A stretch of 64,000 nucleotides of DNA, taken from contig CABUKD010000002.1 of the NCBI GenBank assembly GCA_902492105.1, positions 1-64,000 on the forward strand. The letters run 5' to 3'. Position numbers and translations under genes: made by a program. How positions within the stretch are numbered: the stretch's first letter is position 1; every line of letters begins with the position of its first letter. Of the stretch, positions 19,332 through 28,107 are shown piece after piece. Under the pieces are notes generated by a model. The model searched no databases and had not been told where the DNA came from. It was given only the letters and a program-made list of their open reading frames with translations. The stretch comes from an uncultured Clostridium sp. (GTDB lineage: Bacteria; Bacillota; Clostridia; TANB77; CAG-508).

Positions 19332-19706
19332 TTATTTAAATAAAATGGTAAAAGAAGCTACTGCATAATCTTGTAAATGAGAAATACTTAAATCCATAGT
19401 TTCTATATTTTGTATTCCCAATTCTTTTATATTAACAATTGGCTTTCCATTTTCTTCTTTTAAGATTTCAATTTTTGTTAAAATATTGTCTTCTTTTTCT
19501 GAAATAGCAAAAGAAATGGCTTTATAAATAGCTTCTTTTGCAGCAAATCTTGCAGCATAATGTTGATATTTCATTTTGTTGGTTTTTTCACAATATTCTA
19601 TTTCTTTTGGCGTATATACAGTTTGTAAAAAACGTTTTCCTTGCTTTTCTATAGCTTCTTCTATTCTTTTTACTTCTATGATATCTATTCCAGTTTGAAT
19701 TTTCAT
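19332..19706 (-). CDS. acpS: Holo-[acyl-carrier-protein] synthase
   Basis: The protein has 124 residues, the standard AcpS size. MKIQTGIDIIEVKRIE holds the catalytic D8, and RFAAKEAIYKAI holds E58, which bind magnesium and coenzyme A. The end is SISHLQDYAVASF. It attaches 4'-phosphopantetheine to acyl carrier protein, which fatty-acid synthesis requires. It heads a two-gene unit with tatD. Confidence 0.95.
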   Translation of the reverse strand: MKIQTGIDIIEVKRIEEAIEKQGKRFLQTVYTPKEIEYCEKTNKMKYQHYAARFAAKEAIYKAISFAISEKEDNILTKIEILKEENGKPIVNIKELGIQNIETMDLSISHLQDYAVASFTILFK

Positions 19707-19829
19707 TTTGCTCTCTTTCTATGGGTTTATTCTAACTTTCCCTATTCTGCTTATCCTTTTTTATATTTATTACATTGTTTATTTTTTTATTATGGACATA
19801 GTTTTTTTGGCATTGAGCTCTATTTTTGG

Positions 19830-21065
19830 CTAATGATTTCCAAAAATAAAAACTAAATTAATAATATTTATAACAAGCATAATAGCAATAATAGCTATAA
19901 TCCATTTATTGCTTTTATTTGTTTTCTTTATTTCATATTCTTTATATAGCAAGTCATATTCACTTTTTAGTTTTAGAAAAGTATCTTCCAAATTCTGCTC
20001 TTTGCGATAATACTTTTCTAAAATCATTCCTTTTGGATCTGTAGTTGCCTCGTAAATCCAATCTCTTTTTGCAAAACTTAGAAATTCTTCCTTGATATTT
20101 TCAAACTTTTTAGATTGTACAAATTCATAATTTAATTTTTTTAAATATAATTTTTGATAAAGGCGATATAAAGCATGATATAATTGCTCATTCTCATATT
20201 GAAATAATAGTTTTGTATAATTATTTACATTATTTTCTGTAGTTAAAAGGACCGTACTATTAGCAGAAAATCCATAATATATATATTTTTCTTGGTAGCA
20301 ATTTTCTTTTTGTGAAATACTATCATTTATTTGTTCTCCTGCTGGCCTAATATAACAATATTTCATAAACTCTTTTTCTAACATGGTAAGATCTGTATGT
20401 TCGTTCCAACTTGCCGCATCTAAACAAGTATAACTATAAGTAAAAAATCGATTTGTATCAATATTCATCTTATTGGCTAAAATGTTAGGACCTACTATTG
20501 CTTTTAAAAACTCCGAAAAATTTTGCATGTTATTTAGTTTATTCGTTTGTATTTTAATCATGTCATATTCTTTAGAATGTCCTGTTTTAGACTGAATGTC
20601 TCTAAATTTATAATTAAAATTTAAAACATCTTCGAAATTAGAATTTGCATTTAAAGCTGTTTTCATTAATAAAAAACAAATTCCTGTACGAAAACATACA
20701 ATTTCTACTTTAGTAATGTCAAAAAAGATACCATTTTTTTCTCCTACCTTACCTGGAATATCTTTTTCCAAGGCATAATCAAAAATATTACATGCTTTTT
20801 GAGCTAAAAGAGTAGATTTCATTTTTAAATCTAATTTTTCATAGTCTCTAATTGCTTCTTTACTAAGATCTAATGACCAGAATATTTTTTCTTTTATTTC
20901 TGGCAAAAAGTAAGAGTCTATTTCAATATCTTTGTTTCTATCAAACCATTTTAAAGTACACTGTTTTTTTCTTAACAGTTGGTATAAATAACTTTGATAG
21001 TTTTTCTGCTCTATCACAAATGGATAGAGAAAATAAGTATATTGATATTTTGTCTTTAGTTCCAT
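19830..21065 (-). CDS. Uncharacterised protein with C-terminal membrane anchor
   Basis: I do not recognise the family. From ATG 21065 (AGAAGGG site 6 bases upstream) it has 411 residues; an ATG at 21122 is in frame but has no ribosome site. The soluble part is rich in aromatic and charged residues and begins MELKTKYQYTYFLYPFVIEQ. A coiled-coil stretch (about 355-385) leads into one hydrophobic helix (WIIAIIAIMLVINIINLVFI) a few residues from the end. This resembles CorA-type layout (soluble domain, long helix, membrane tail), but no GMN motif is present and only one helix is seen, so that link is weak. It follows the WG-repeat gene by about 90 bases and is probably in its operon. Confidence 0.6.
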   Translation of the reverse strand: MELKTKYQYTYFLYPFVIEQKNYQSYLYQLLRKKQCTLKWFDRNKDIEIDSYFLPEIKEKIFWSLDLSKEAIRDYEKLDLKMKSTLLAQKACNIFDYALEKDIPGKVGEKNGIFFDITKVEIVCFRTGICFLLMKTALNANSNFEDVLNFNYKFRDIQSKTGHSKEYDMIKIQTNKLNNMQNFSEFLKAIVGPNILANKMNIDTNRFFTYSYTCLDAASWNEHTDLTMLEKEFMKYCYIRPAGEQINDSISQKENCYQEKYIYYGFSANSTVLLTTENNVNNYTKLLFQYENEQLYHALYRLYQKLYLKKLNYEFVQSKKFENIKEEFLSFAKRDWIYEATTDPKGMILEKYYRKEQNLEDTFLKLKSEYDLLYKEYEIKKTNKSNKWIIAIIAIMLVINIINLVFIFGNH

Positions 21066-21153
21066 TGTTTTCCCTTCTTTTTTATGATGTTTTTCTCTAT
21101 TTTGATTGTTTTTAGTGATCATTTAAGCCACGCACACTATATTCTTACTAATT

Positions 21154-22680
21154 TTATTGGTCTGTATAATAATCTAAATTTAAATCTTCTCCTCTATGCC
21201 ATTTTCCAATAAATTCAATCATAGAATTATTTACTAATTGGTAAGCAGGTGCAATTACTACTTTTCCTGTAGAATCAATGCATCCCCACATTCCATTTTG
21301 CTTTACACTACTATAACCAAATACATTTTGTTCTGTAGCATCATCATAAATATAATCCACTACTACTATGCCATCTTTATTCACATAACCATATTTTCCA
21401 TCTTTTTTGTCTAAGAAGAGAGTATTACCAGTTAATAATTCCCTATTTGTTTTTTCTTCAAAGCGGAAATTATAGTATTTGTATTCTCCATCTACTCTAA
21501 TTTTCATATAGCCACTTTCTGTGTTTATCTCTGATAAAATACCAGATACTTTTACTTGAAAATCATTTCCGATAAAGTCTGTATTAATAGCATCTTTTTT
21601 ACTACCTTCTAAAAATCCTGCGTCTTTCCTATAAATTAAGCTTTCATATTCTGGTTTTAAAACAGTTTCTCCTGCTAAATTCATAACGCCATATTTCTTG
21701 TCCTTTTTAAAAATGTAGTTATCATTGAAGGTATAACTCATATCTTCATACTTTAATCCAATTCTAGTTTCTCCCTCCAAAGTCATTACTCCACATTTTT
21801 TATCTTTTTGAACAATAACATTGTTTCCATTAATAGAAAGTACTTTGTCGAATTTATCTTTTAAATATACATTGCCTTCAGTGTCCACAATTTGCCATTT
21901 ACCATCTTCTTTTACCACATATTTGCCATCACCATAAAGTTGCTTAATATCTTGGTATTGTGGTTTTATTGCAATTGTTTTGTCATAATTAATAACTCCG
22001 GCTTTGTCTTTTGAATCTACTACAATGTATCCATTTTCGTTTTTATCAGAAATAGGTTTAATAGATTTATAATTAGTTTCTGCTATAAAAGCTCCAATAT
22101 TATCTACTAATCCATATAGGTCTCCTTTTTTCGTTAAAATACTATTTTGTACGCCCTTCAAAGTTTCAATTTTGTCATATTCACATGGTAGAAGTTCTTT
22201 TCCATTAAAGTCCACTAAGCCATATTTTCCTTCTTTAGAAACTACTAATACATCATCTTCATACCATAAATTGTTACTTTCATCATAATTTTCTAAAGCT
22301 TGTATGGTGTCATAACCTGTAATAATTTCTTCTGCTTTTTTATTAATTACTCTTGTTTTGTAAGTTCCATCCGCATAGTTTACGTCATAAGTGCACAAAA
22401 ATACGTCTTTACTGTGGTCTGGAATAATAATAGTTTCCTCATAAGTTGGGTCTATAACAGTTTCTCCTTTGGAATTAATAACTCCCCATTTGCCTCCTGT
22501 ATATACTGCATAGTAGCTATTGGCAACGGTTCTTTCTTGTACTTTTCCTCCACCTTGTGCAAGTTTGGTAATTCCTATTACTACCATAATAATAACTGCA
22601 AGAGCAATAATCACTGCAATTACTTTTTTAACATTTAGCTTTGGTGTTCCGCCTTCGTATCTACGACCTTTATTTGCCAT
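21154..22680 (-). CDS. WG-repeat protein with N-terminal membrane anchor
   Basis: The protein has 508 residues from ATG 22680, which follows GGAGG at 8 bases; a TTG at 22695 in frame overlaps the ribosome site itself. After a basic N-terminus there is one membrane helix (VIAVIIALAVIIMVVIGI). About ten WG-type repeats follow, with units such as GKWGVINSKGETVIDPTYEE, KYGLVDFNGKELLPCEYDKI and KYGVMNLAGETVLKPEYESL. WG repeats form a beta-rich domain of unknown function, here presumably outside the membrane. The downstream unknown gene is probably co-transcribed. Confidence 0.85.
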   Translation of the reverse strand: MANKGRRYEGGTPKLNVKKVIAVIIALAVIIMVVIGITKLAQGGGKVQERTVANSYYAVYTGGKWGVINSKGETVIDPTYEETIIIPDHSKDVFLCTYDVNYADGTYKTRVINKKAEEIITGYDTIQALENYDESNNLWYEDDVLVVSKEGKYGLVDFNGKELLPCEYDKIETLKGVQNSILTKKGDLYGLVDNIGAFIAETNYKSIKPISDKNENGYIVVDSKDKAGVINYDKTIAIKPQYQDIKQLYGDGKYVVKEDGKWQIVDTEGNVYLKDKFDKVLSINGNNVIVQKDKKCGVMTLEGETRIGLKYEDMSYTFNDNYIFKKDKKYGVMNLAGETVLKPEYESLIYRKDAGFLEGSKKDAINTDFIGNDFQVKVSGILSEINTESGYMKIRVDGEYKYYNFRFEEKTNRELLTGNTLFLDKKDGKYGYVNKDGIVVVDYIYDDATEQNVFGYSSVKQNGMWGCIDSTGKVVIAPAYQLVNNSMIEFIGKWHRGEDLNLDYYTDQ

Positions 22681-22731
22681 ATGTTTTACCTCCAATTGGT
22701 ATCTATAAAATTTACTTTATTATATAAATAA

Positions 22732-22765
22732 ATATAGTATAGCCTATTTTATAGCTATACTATAT
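22732..22765 (-). terminator. Terminator of the first pilin-headed surface gene
   Basis: ATATAGTATAGC (22732-22743) pairs perfectly with GCTATACTATAT (22754-22765) around a 10-base loop and is followed on the minus strand by TTTATTTATAT. It separates the gene at 22820 from the WG-repeat gene. Confidence 0.6.
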
Positions 22766-22819
22766 CATATTTGTGTACATAATTACAAGGTATTTAATTA
22801 AGTTTTATGAGATTTTGTA

Positions 22820-24985
22820 CTAGGTACCTAATGTGTATGGATCATCTGATGTTCCACTTCCCCCTGTTACTTTGATTCCAGTTTTTAGTGTAAATATTGG
22901 ACGAATGCCATAAGTAGCACTAATTGAACTAATACCACCTGCTTTCACAGTGCACAAGTCGCTAGCATTGCTTATACTGCCACTACCGCTTGCATATATT
23001 ATACCAAAATAGCAACCATATGAGCTTGCATCTATAGTACGCGATGCTACCCAGTAAGTATCACCTATACCATATATTCCTAGTGCTCTCATTTGATTCC
23101 AATCTATTTGATGTTTATTATCTGCATTTTTAAACTTTCCGTTATAATTTTTCATAAAACTTTCACTACTTGTAAACATTCCGGCTCCATCATAATTTGG
23201 ATCATTTGGAACACTTCCTACACTTCTTACCTTATCTGCATAAGTTGTATTTATATATTTAGTTCCTGCATTATTTAGTATCGTTATTGCATTATTATAT
23301 GAATTCATTGCTGTATTAAAATCACTACTTCCTAAAGTTACATCTCCTAACGTTTCCATTGTAATTATTTGTATTCCATAACTTGAATAATTTGCATTTT
23401 CTGGTCCATATAATACTACACATTTTATTGTTTGACCTGTTCCATCCTCATAATATACATATTTTCCTTCCTTTAATACTTCATTTATACTTGGAAGCGC
23501 AGGATTTACTGTTACACTACATGTTGCTTGCATGTTGCTTCCGTCATTTGCTTTTACTGTTATTGTTGTTGTTCCTTCTGTTTTGGCTGTTACTAAGCCT
23601 GTATTACTTACTGTTGCAATATTATTATTGTTACTACTCCAAGTTACTGATTTATTATTTGCATTATTTGGTGTTATTGTTACGCTTAATTGTTTTGTTT
23701 GTCCTTCTTCTAATATCACACTAGTTGGACTTACTGTTATTCCTGTTACTAATTGTGTTACGCTTATTCCTTGTGATATGCTTTCTATTTTATTTCCTGC
23801 TTTGTCTACTGTTAATACATGTAAATAGTAAGTTCCTGGCGTACTTGCATTTAATGTAATTGGCTGATCATTGCTAAATGCATTGGTATAACTACTTTCT
23901 TCTGTTCCTATTGGATTTTGGTTCATGTTATATATCCATTTACATTTTGTAAGTTCTACTCCACTTTCATTATCTGTATGAGTTACTGTAGCTGTTATAC
24001 TTCCTGTTGTTGTAACACTTGTTCCACTTAATTCTATTTTTGCTTGTTGCGGTTTTTGGTTATCTAAAATATTTATACTTGTATACTCTGTTATATTTGT
24101 TCCATCACTTAATACCGCATATACCACATCTCCATATTTCAAGCCTGTTATTCCCTGTGTATCATCATAAGGAAGGTATGTTCCCTCTATATTATTTATT
24201 TGATATAAAATATTTACATTTTGCACTTGTGTTTCTAAATGGATAGTTGCTGTTCTATTATTCCATTGTGTTTCTCCTTTTTGAGTAATAATTCCTTTTA
24301 ATTCTCCTATTAGCACTTCTGTTACTTTTTCTGTTGTTCCATTTTCGTTGGTTGCTTCCACTTTTATTTCATATGTTGTTTTATCTGTTAGTCCTGTTAT
24401 ACTTACTGTTAAGTCTGTTGTGTCTCCTTTTACTAGTTGATAGTTTTCGCTTGGTTCATCTTTTTGTTTATAATAATAGCTTAATGTCCCTCCATTTAAT
24501 CTACTTACACTTACTTGTAATTCTACGCTATTTGTTGTTTGGCTTATTACTGTTATTTCTTTAATATATGGTAATAAATTATCTTCTTTTCCTATGTAGT
24601 CTACCTCTACATCATCATATTCATTGATATGAATGTGAAATTTATATCCTTCTGGTACAGTAATGATATAATTTCCATTATCATCCATTTTTTCTACATC
24701 TTTATCTTTGTTTTCTATAATTCCTGCATTTTGCATATCTTGCCATAGATCATCTACTGTTACTGTATCATCTAATTGCCTCTTTAATGACCAATTGATT
24801 CCTACAATTCCTATTCTATCTTTGTAGCTTGCTATCAGTTGCTCTTCTTTAGATTGTTTTGCTAAGTCTATAATTCCACCATCTCCAATGGCAGTTTGAA
24901 TAGTTATTCCTGCTAAAATTAGCAAAATTACAATAGTTACTACTAGTGCAATTAGTGTAATTCCCTTTTCTTGTATTTTTTTCAT
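22820..24985 (-). CDS. Pilin-headed surface protein with FN3, Ig-like and Big2 domains
   Basis: The protein has 721 residues. The N-terminus is a class III prepilin-like signal, EKG then ITLIALVVTIVILLILAG, with the cut expected after Gly; the usual Glu at +5 is Ala. Behind it lie a helical pilin-like stem, a fibronectin III-like stretch (about 140-230), an Ig-like block ending YLHVLTVDKAGN, a Big2 domain (about 412-495, GITVSPTSVILEEGQTKQLS) and a C-terminal domain with YWVASR..GIRPIFTLK that resembles DUF6273 and ends VTGGSGTSDDPYTLG. It is probably displayed on the surface or in a pseudopilus. The neighbour at 25432 is a full-length paralogue. The ribosome site is AGGGGG. Confidence 0.8.
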   Translation of the reverse strand: MKKIQEKGITLIALVVTIVILLILAGITIQTAIGDGGIIDLAKQSKEEQLIASYKDRIGIVGINWSLKRQLDDTVTVDDLWQDMQNAGIIENKDKDVEKMDDNGNYIITVPEGYKFHIHINEYDDVEVDYIGKEDNLLPYIKEITVISQTTNSVELQVSVSRLNGGTLSYYYKQKDEPSENYQLVKGDTTDLTVSITGLTDKTTYEIKVEATNENGTTEKVTEVLIGELKGIITQKGETQWNNRTATIHLETQVQNVNILYQINNIEGTYLPYDDTQGITGLKYGDVVYAVLSDGTNITEYTSINILDNQKPQQAKIELSGTSVTTTGSITATVTHTDNESGVELTKCKWIYNMNQNPIGTEESSYTNAFSNDQPITLNASTPGTYYLHVLTVDKAGNKIESISQGISVTQLVTGITVSPTSVILEEGQTKQLSVTITPNNANNKSVTWSSNNNNIATVSNTGLVTAKTEGTTTITVKANDGSNMQATCSVTVNPALPSINEVLKEGKYVYYEDGTGQTIKCVVLYGPENANYSSYGIQIITMETLGDVTLGSSDFNTAMNSYNNAITILNNAGTKYINTTYADKVRSVGSVPNDPNYDGAGMFTSSESFMKNYNGKFKNADNKHQIDWNQMRALGIYGIGDTYWVASRTIDASSYGCYFGIIYASGSGSISNASDLCTVKAGGISSISATYGIRPIFTLKTGIKVTGGSGTSDDPYTLGT

Positions 24986-25083
24986 TTCTTGTTCCCCCTA
25001 AGCTTTAGTTATTTTTAGCATTTTTCTATTTTTTATTCTTTTGATTAGTTGATTTATAAATTTTCGTTTGTATTTTTTATTTC

Positions 25084-25112
25084 ATTATACTATTCTTTTA
25101 TTTCTATGTAAA
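25084..25112 (-). promoter_or_regulatory. Promoter of the pilin-headed gene at 22820
   Basis: TTTACA (25107-25112) and TATAAT (25084-25089) with a 17-base spacer. The whole stretch is repeated upstream of the genes at 25432 (27878-27906) and 58182 (59754-59782), and in degenerate form (TTTATG, GATAAT) upstream of 60233 (61591-61619). It begins directly after the hairpin terminator of the small ORF cassette. Confidence 0.75.
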
Positions 25113-25120
25113 GAAAAAAG

Positions 25121-25157
25121 AAGATGAATTATGTATTTTTCCTACATAACCCATCTT
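25121..25157 (-). terminator. Cassette A hairpin terminator
   Basis: The 15-bp arms 25121-25135 and 25143-25157 pair with G-U wobbles, and a T run follows on the minus strand. Equivalent hairpins are at 27915-27949, 59790-59824 and 61629-61664. Confidence 0.7.
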
Positions 25158-25232
25158 TTAAATTCTGATATTTTATATATAATTTTGGTACAACAAATAA
25201 AACTAAATATTCTTCAGTTGTTGGTTTAAAAG

Positions 25233-25280
25233 TTAACTCTCTCTCTCTCTCTCTCTTACTGTTTCAATACCTTCAAGCAT
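25233..25280 (-). CDS. Small ORF with (AG)10 tract, cassette A
   Basis: An ATG at 25280 follows a GAAGGAG site and starts MLEGIETV, then (AG)10 coding Arg-Glu repeats, and stops at codon 16. It has its own promoter (25322-25350). Immediately after the tract, in another frame, an open stretch reads LTFKPTTEEYLVLFVVPKLY and continues to a stop at 25129. That stretch would be joined with 9 or 12 AG units. Similar peptides are found in the three other cassettes. Function unknown; whether the short peptide or a longer form is made cannot be told. Confidence 0.5.
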   Translation of the reverse strand: MLEGIETVRERERES

Positions 25281-25321
25281 TTTTGTTTTTTCTCCTTCGC
25301 TCTTTTCTTTTTTCTACCTCC

Positions 25322-25350
25322 ATTATACCAATATGCATTTTATTTTTCAA
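25322..25350 (-). promoter_or_regulatory. Promoter of small ORF cassette A
   Basis: TTGAAA (25345-25350) and TATAAT (25322-25327), 17-base spacer, minus strand, 42 bases before the small ORF start. Confidence 0.72.
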
Positions 25351-25431
25351 GTAATTTTTTATGTTCCTTATGCTGATTAAAAACCTATATTACTTATGAA
25401 AATTTAATATATTCTCCCAATATATTGTTAA

Positions 25432-27627
25432 CTATATTCCCAATGTGTATGGATCATCTGATGTTCCACTTCCCCCTGTTACTTTGATTCCAGGTTTTAG
25501 TGTAAAAACAGGTCTTAGCCCATGAGTAAAGCTATTTGAGCTAAAAGTTCCCGTATCATAGATATAACATAAATTTTCATTTGTTAAATTACCAGTAGTA
25601 CCCATATAGTATATATCAAAATAAACATCTTCCTTGTGTGAAGTTACATGACGAGAAGCTAACCAATAATTCTGATCGGAAGCTGCTATTCCTAATTTTG
25701 TCATCTGTTCGCGATCTGTTAAGTAGTTATTATCTCCTTTTAAAAATGAACCACTATATTTTTGTGAAAATGATATATATTGGTATTCAGTAGCTTGGGA
25801 ATTTTTATTATTTGGTACACTTCCGACACTCCTTACATCATTTGCATAAGTTGTATTTAAGTATGTTTCTGCTTTTTTATTTAGTATATAAATTATTGCG
25901 GTATTATATGAATTCATTGCTGTATTAAAATAAGTTTCATCTTTATATTGATCACTGCCTGTTCCATTTCCCAACTCTACATCTTCAACTGTATCTTTTG
26001 TAATAATTTGCACTCCATAACTTGAATAATTTGAATTTTCTGGTCCATATAATACAATACATTTTCTAGTTACTCCTGTTCCGTCTACATATTGCACATA
26101 GTTTCCTTCTTTTAAAGTATTTTCTACTAAGAGTGGTTTTTTTATAGTTACTGTACATGTTGCTTGCATGTTGCTTCCATCATTTGCTTTTACTGTTATT
26201 GTTGCTGTTCCTTCTGTTTTGGCCGTTACTAAGCCTGTACTACTTACTGTGGCTATATTTGTATTATTACTACTCCAACTTACTGCTTTGTTACTTGCAT
26301 TGTCTGGTGTTATGCTTGCTGTTAATTGCTGTGTTTGTCCTTCTTCTAAAGTTAAACTTGTTGGACTTACTGTTATTCCCGTTACTAATTGTGTTACTGT
26401 TACCCCTTGTGATATACTTTCTAATTTATTTCCTACTTTATCTGCTGTTAATACATGTAAATAATAGGTTCCTACTGTACTTGCACTTAATGTTATTTTT
26501 TCTCCATCACTACTAAAACTATTTGTATAATTACTTGCTTCTGTTCCTATTGGGTTTGAATTTGTGTTATATTCCCATTTACAATTTCCAATATCTACTC
26601 CAGTTTCATTATCTATATGCGTTACCGTTGCTATGATACTTCCTGTTGTATTCGTAGTATTTCCACTTAATTCTATTTGTGCATTTTGTGGATTTATTTG
26701 GTCTAAAATATCAATACTAGTATATCCACTTTGATTGATTCCATCTGTTATTAGTGCATATACAGTTTGACCATGATTTAGTCCTGTAATTGGTCCTTTA
26801 TAATCTAGCCATTGTCCTTCTGTTCCTCCTACTTGATATTGAATAGTTACTCCTGTTTCTGTTGTTTCTAATTCTATTGTTGCTGTTCCATTACTCCATA
26901 CTGTTTCTCCTTTTTGGTTAACTGCTCCTGTTAATTCACCTGTTGTTACATTGATTACTTTTTCAGCTGTTCCGTTTTCATCTTCTACTACTACTTTTAT
27001 ATTATACACTTTTTGTTGTTCTAAGCCTGTAAAATCTGCTGTTAAGTCTTTTACTCCTTCTTTGGATGCTACATAACTACTATCTGGTTCTCCATCTTTT
27101 TTATAATAATAGCTTAAACTTACTTCTCCTTCTGATCTTGTAATTTCTACTTCTATATGAATACTATTACTTCCACTAGTTGAAGTAATTTCTCCTATTT
27201 TTGGTGGCAAACTATCTCCTTTTACCACATCTCCTATACTAACATTTCCATCTGGACTCACAATAATTTCTACAATATATCCTTCATTTGTTGTTAATTC
27301 GTATCTATCATTTTCTCCATCTTTTTCTGGTCCTGCTACATCTTCATCTGGATTATCGATTATATCTGCATCTACCATTTTGTCCCATAAATCATCTACT
27401 GTTACAGTTGGATCTACTGCTCTTCCTATACTCCAATCTGCTATTACATTATTGATTCTATCTTTCAATGCCCCTATTTCATGTTCTATTTTTGCTTGAT
27501 TTGCTATGTCAAAAATGCCTCCATTGCTAAATAGTAGATTGATGGTTATTCCTGCTAATATGAGTAATACTACTATAGTTACTACTAGTGCTATTAAAGT
27601 GATACCTTTCTCATTTTTTTCTTTCAT
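25432..27627 (-). CDS. Pilin-headed surface protein with FN3, Ig-like and Big2 domains (paralogue)
   Basis: The protein has 731 residues and is a paralogue of the product at 22820 over its whole length. It starts EKGITLIALVVTIVVLLILAG with Ala at pilin position +5. It has the same FN3-like, Ig-like (YLHVLTADKVGN), Big2 (GITVSPTSLTLEEGQTQQLT) and C-terminal domains (YWLASR, then HGLRPVFTLKPGIK). The last codons are nearly identical in DNA to those at 22820. The C-terminal domain is the most divergent part, with an insertion before FNTAMNSYN. The GGGAGGAAC ribosome site is shared. The leader between its promoter and start holds one copy of a structured element (27702-27853). Confidence 0.8.
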   Translation of the reverse strand: MKEKNEKGITLIALVVTIVVLLILAGITINLLFSNGGIFDIANQAKIEHEIGALKDRINNVIADWSIGRAVDPTVTVDDLWDKMVDADIIDNPDEDVAGPEKDGENDRYELTTNEGYIVEIIVSPDGNVSIGDVVKGDSLPPKIGEITSTSGSNSIHIEVEITRSEGEVSLSYYYKKDGEPDSSYVASKEGVKDLTADFTGLEQQKVYNIKVVVEDENGTAEKVINVTTGELTGAVNQKGETVWSNGTATIELETTETGVTIQYQVGGTEGQWLDYKGPITGLNHGQTVYALITDGINQSGYTSIDILDQINPQNAQIELSGNTTNTTGSIIATVTHIDNETGVDIGNCKWEYNTNSNPIGTEASNYTNSFSSDGEKITLSASTVGTYYLHVLTADKVGNKLESISQGVTVTQLVTGITVSPTSLTLEEGQTQQLTASITPDNASNKAVSWSSNNTNIATVSSTGLVTAKTEGTATITVKANDGSNMQATCTVTIKKPLLVENTLKEGNYVQYVDGTGVTRKCIVLYGPENSNYSSYGVQIITKDTVEDVELGNGTGSDQYKDETYFNTAMNSYNTAIIYILNKKAETYLNTTYANDVRSVGSVPNNKNSQATEYQYISFSQKYSGSFLKGDNNYLTDREQMTKLGIAASDQNYWLASRHVTSHKEDVYFDIYYMGTTGNLTNENLCYIYDTGTFSSNSFTHGLRPVFTLKPGIKVTGGSGTSDDPYTLGI

Positions 27628-27701
27628 CTGTTGTTCCTCCCATAATTTTTTACTTATCTTTTCCTTTTCTGCCTATTTTTATTCTTGTTTTTTCTATTTC
27701 A

Positions 27702-27853
27702 AATTGCTAAGATATATTTTCGCATTTTTCATAATTGAGGACCATTTGTTTAATAGATATTTTGATTTTTGTATTCGTTTTAAAGAAAGTGTGTTGTTAT
27801 TCACAAGCCTATGGGACGAGCTTATGAAAAAAAGAAAATATATCTTAGCAATT
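27702..27853. repeat. Structured element, copy 1 (core on plus strand)
   Basis: A perfect 20-bp terminal stem joins 27702-27721 and 27834-27853. Inside are the core motifs TTGAGGACCATTTGT, GAAAGTGTG and TTCACAAGCCTATGGGACGA, shared with copies at 45536-45694 and 56792-56950. An inner stem TCATAA / TTATGA closes the core. It lies in the leader of the surface gene at 25432, in the opposite orientation to that gene. Confidence 0.7.
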
Positions 27854-27877
27854 AGGTTATTAAAGCATTTTTATTTC

Positions 27878-27906
27878 ATTATACTATTCTTTTATTTCTA
27901 TGTAAA
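27878..27906 (-). promoter_or_regulatory. Promoter of the pilin-headed gene at 25432
   Basis: TTTACA (27901-27906) and TATAAT (27878-27883), 17-base spacer, identical in layout to the promoter at 25084-25112. The transcript would carry a leader of about 240 bases that includes the structured element. Confidence 0.72.
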
Positions 27907-27914
27907 AAAAAAAG

Positions 27915-27949
27915 AAGATGAATTATGTATTTTTTACATAACTCATCTT
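27915..27949 (-). terminator. Cassette B hairpin terminator
   Basis: 15-bp stem (27915-27929 with 27935-27949) followed on the minus strand by C and ten T residues, the strongest of the four cassette terminators. Confidence 0.78.
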
Positions 27950-28017
27950 TTATGTTTTTATTCTTAATATATAATTTTGGTACAACAAATAAAACTAAAA
28001 TTTTTTTAGTTGTTGGT

Positions 28018-28071
28018 TTAAATGTTAACTCTCTCTCTCTCTCTCTCTCTTAGTGTTTCAATGTTTTTCAA
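28018..28071 (-). CDS. Small ORF with (AG)11 tract, cassette B
   Basis: A TTG at 28071, 5 bases after AGAGGA, begins MKNIETL, then Arg-Glu repeats from (AG)11, then VNI and a stop (17 residues). Its promoter is TTGCAA (28131-28136) and TATACT (28108-28113) with 17-base spacing. In another frame after the tract the sequence reads LTFKPTTKKILVLFVVPKLY, matching the hidden frame of the other cassettes. Confidence 0.45.
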   Translation of the reverse strand: MKNIETLRERERERVNI

Positions 28072-28107
28072 TTTTATCCTCTTTTCTTTTACTTTTTTAC
28101 TATTTTT

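Noticed and set aside
23383..23828. Long plus-strand ORFs opposite the Big2 regions (also 26157-26516, 58873-59679, 60540-61214)
   Set aside because: They are antisense shadows of repetitive Thr/Ser/Val codons; the proteins are runs of Leu or Ser/Ile with no domain and no ribosome sites.
25240..25258. CT/AG tracts as plain neutral microsatellites or assembly artefacts
   Set aside because: All four sit at the same place in a promoter-ORF-terminator cassette with conserved flanking codons, so they are treated as part of a gene.
27661..28020. Leader of the 25432 gene as a c-di-GMP or other known riboswitch
   Set aside because: None of the known conserved riboswitch cores could be matched, and the structured element lies in the opposite orientation to the gene.
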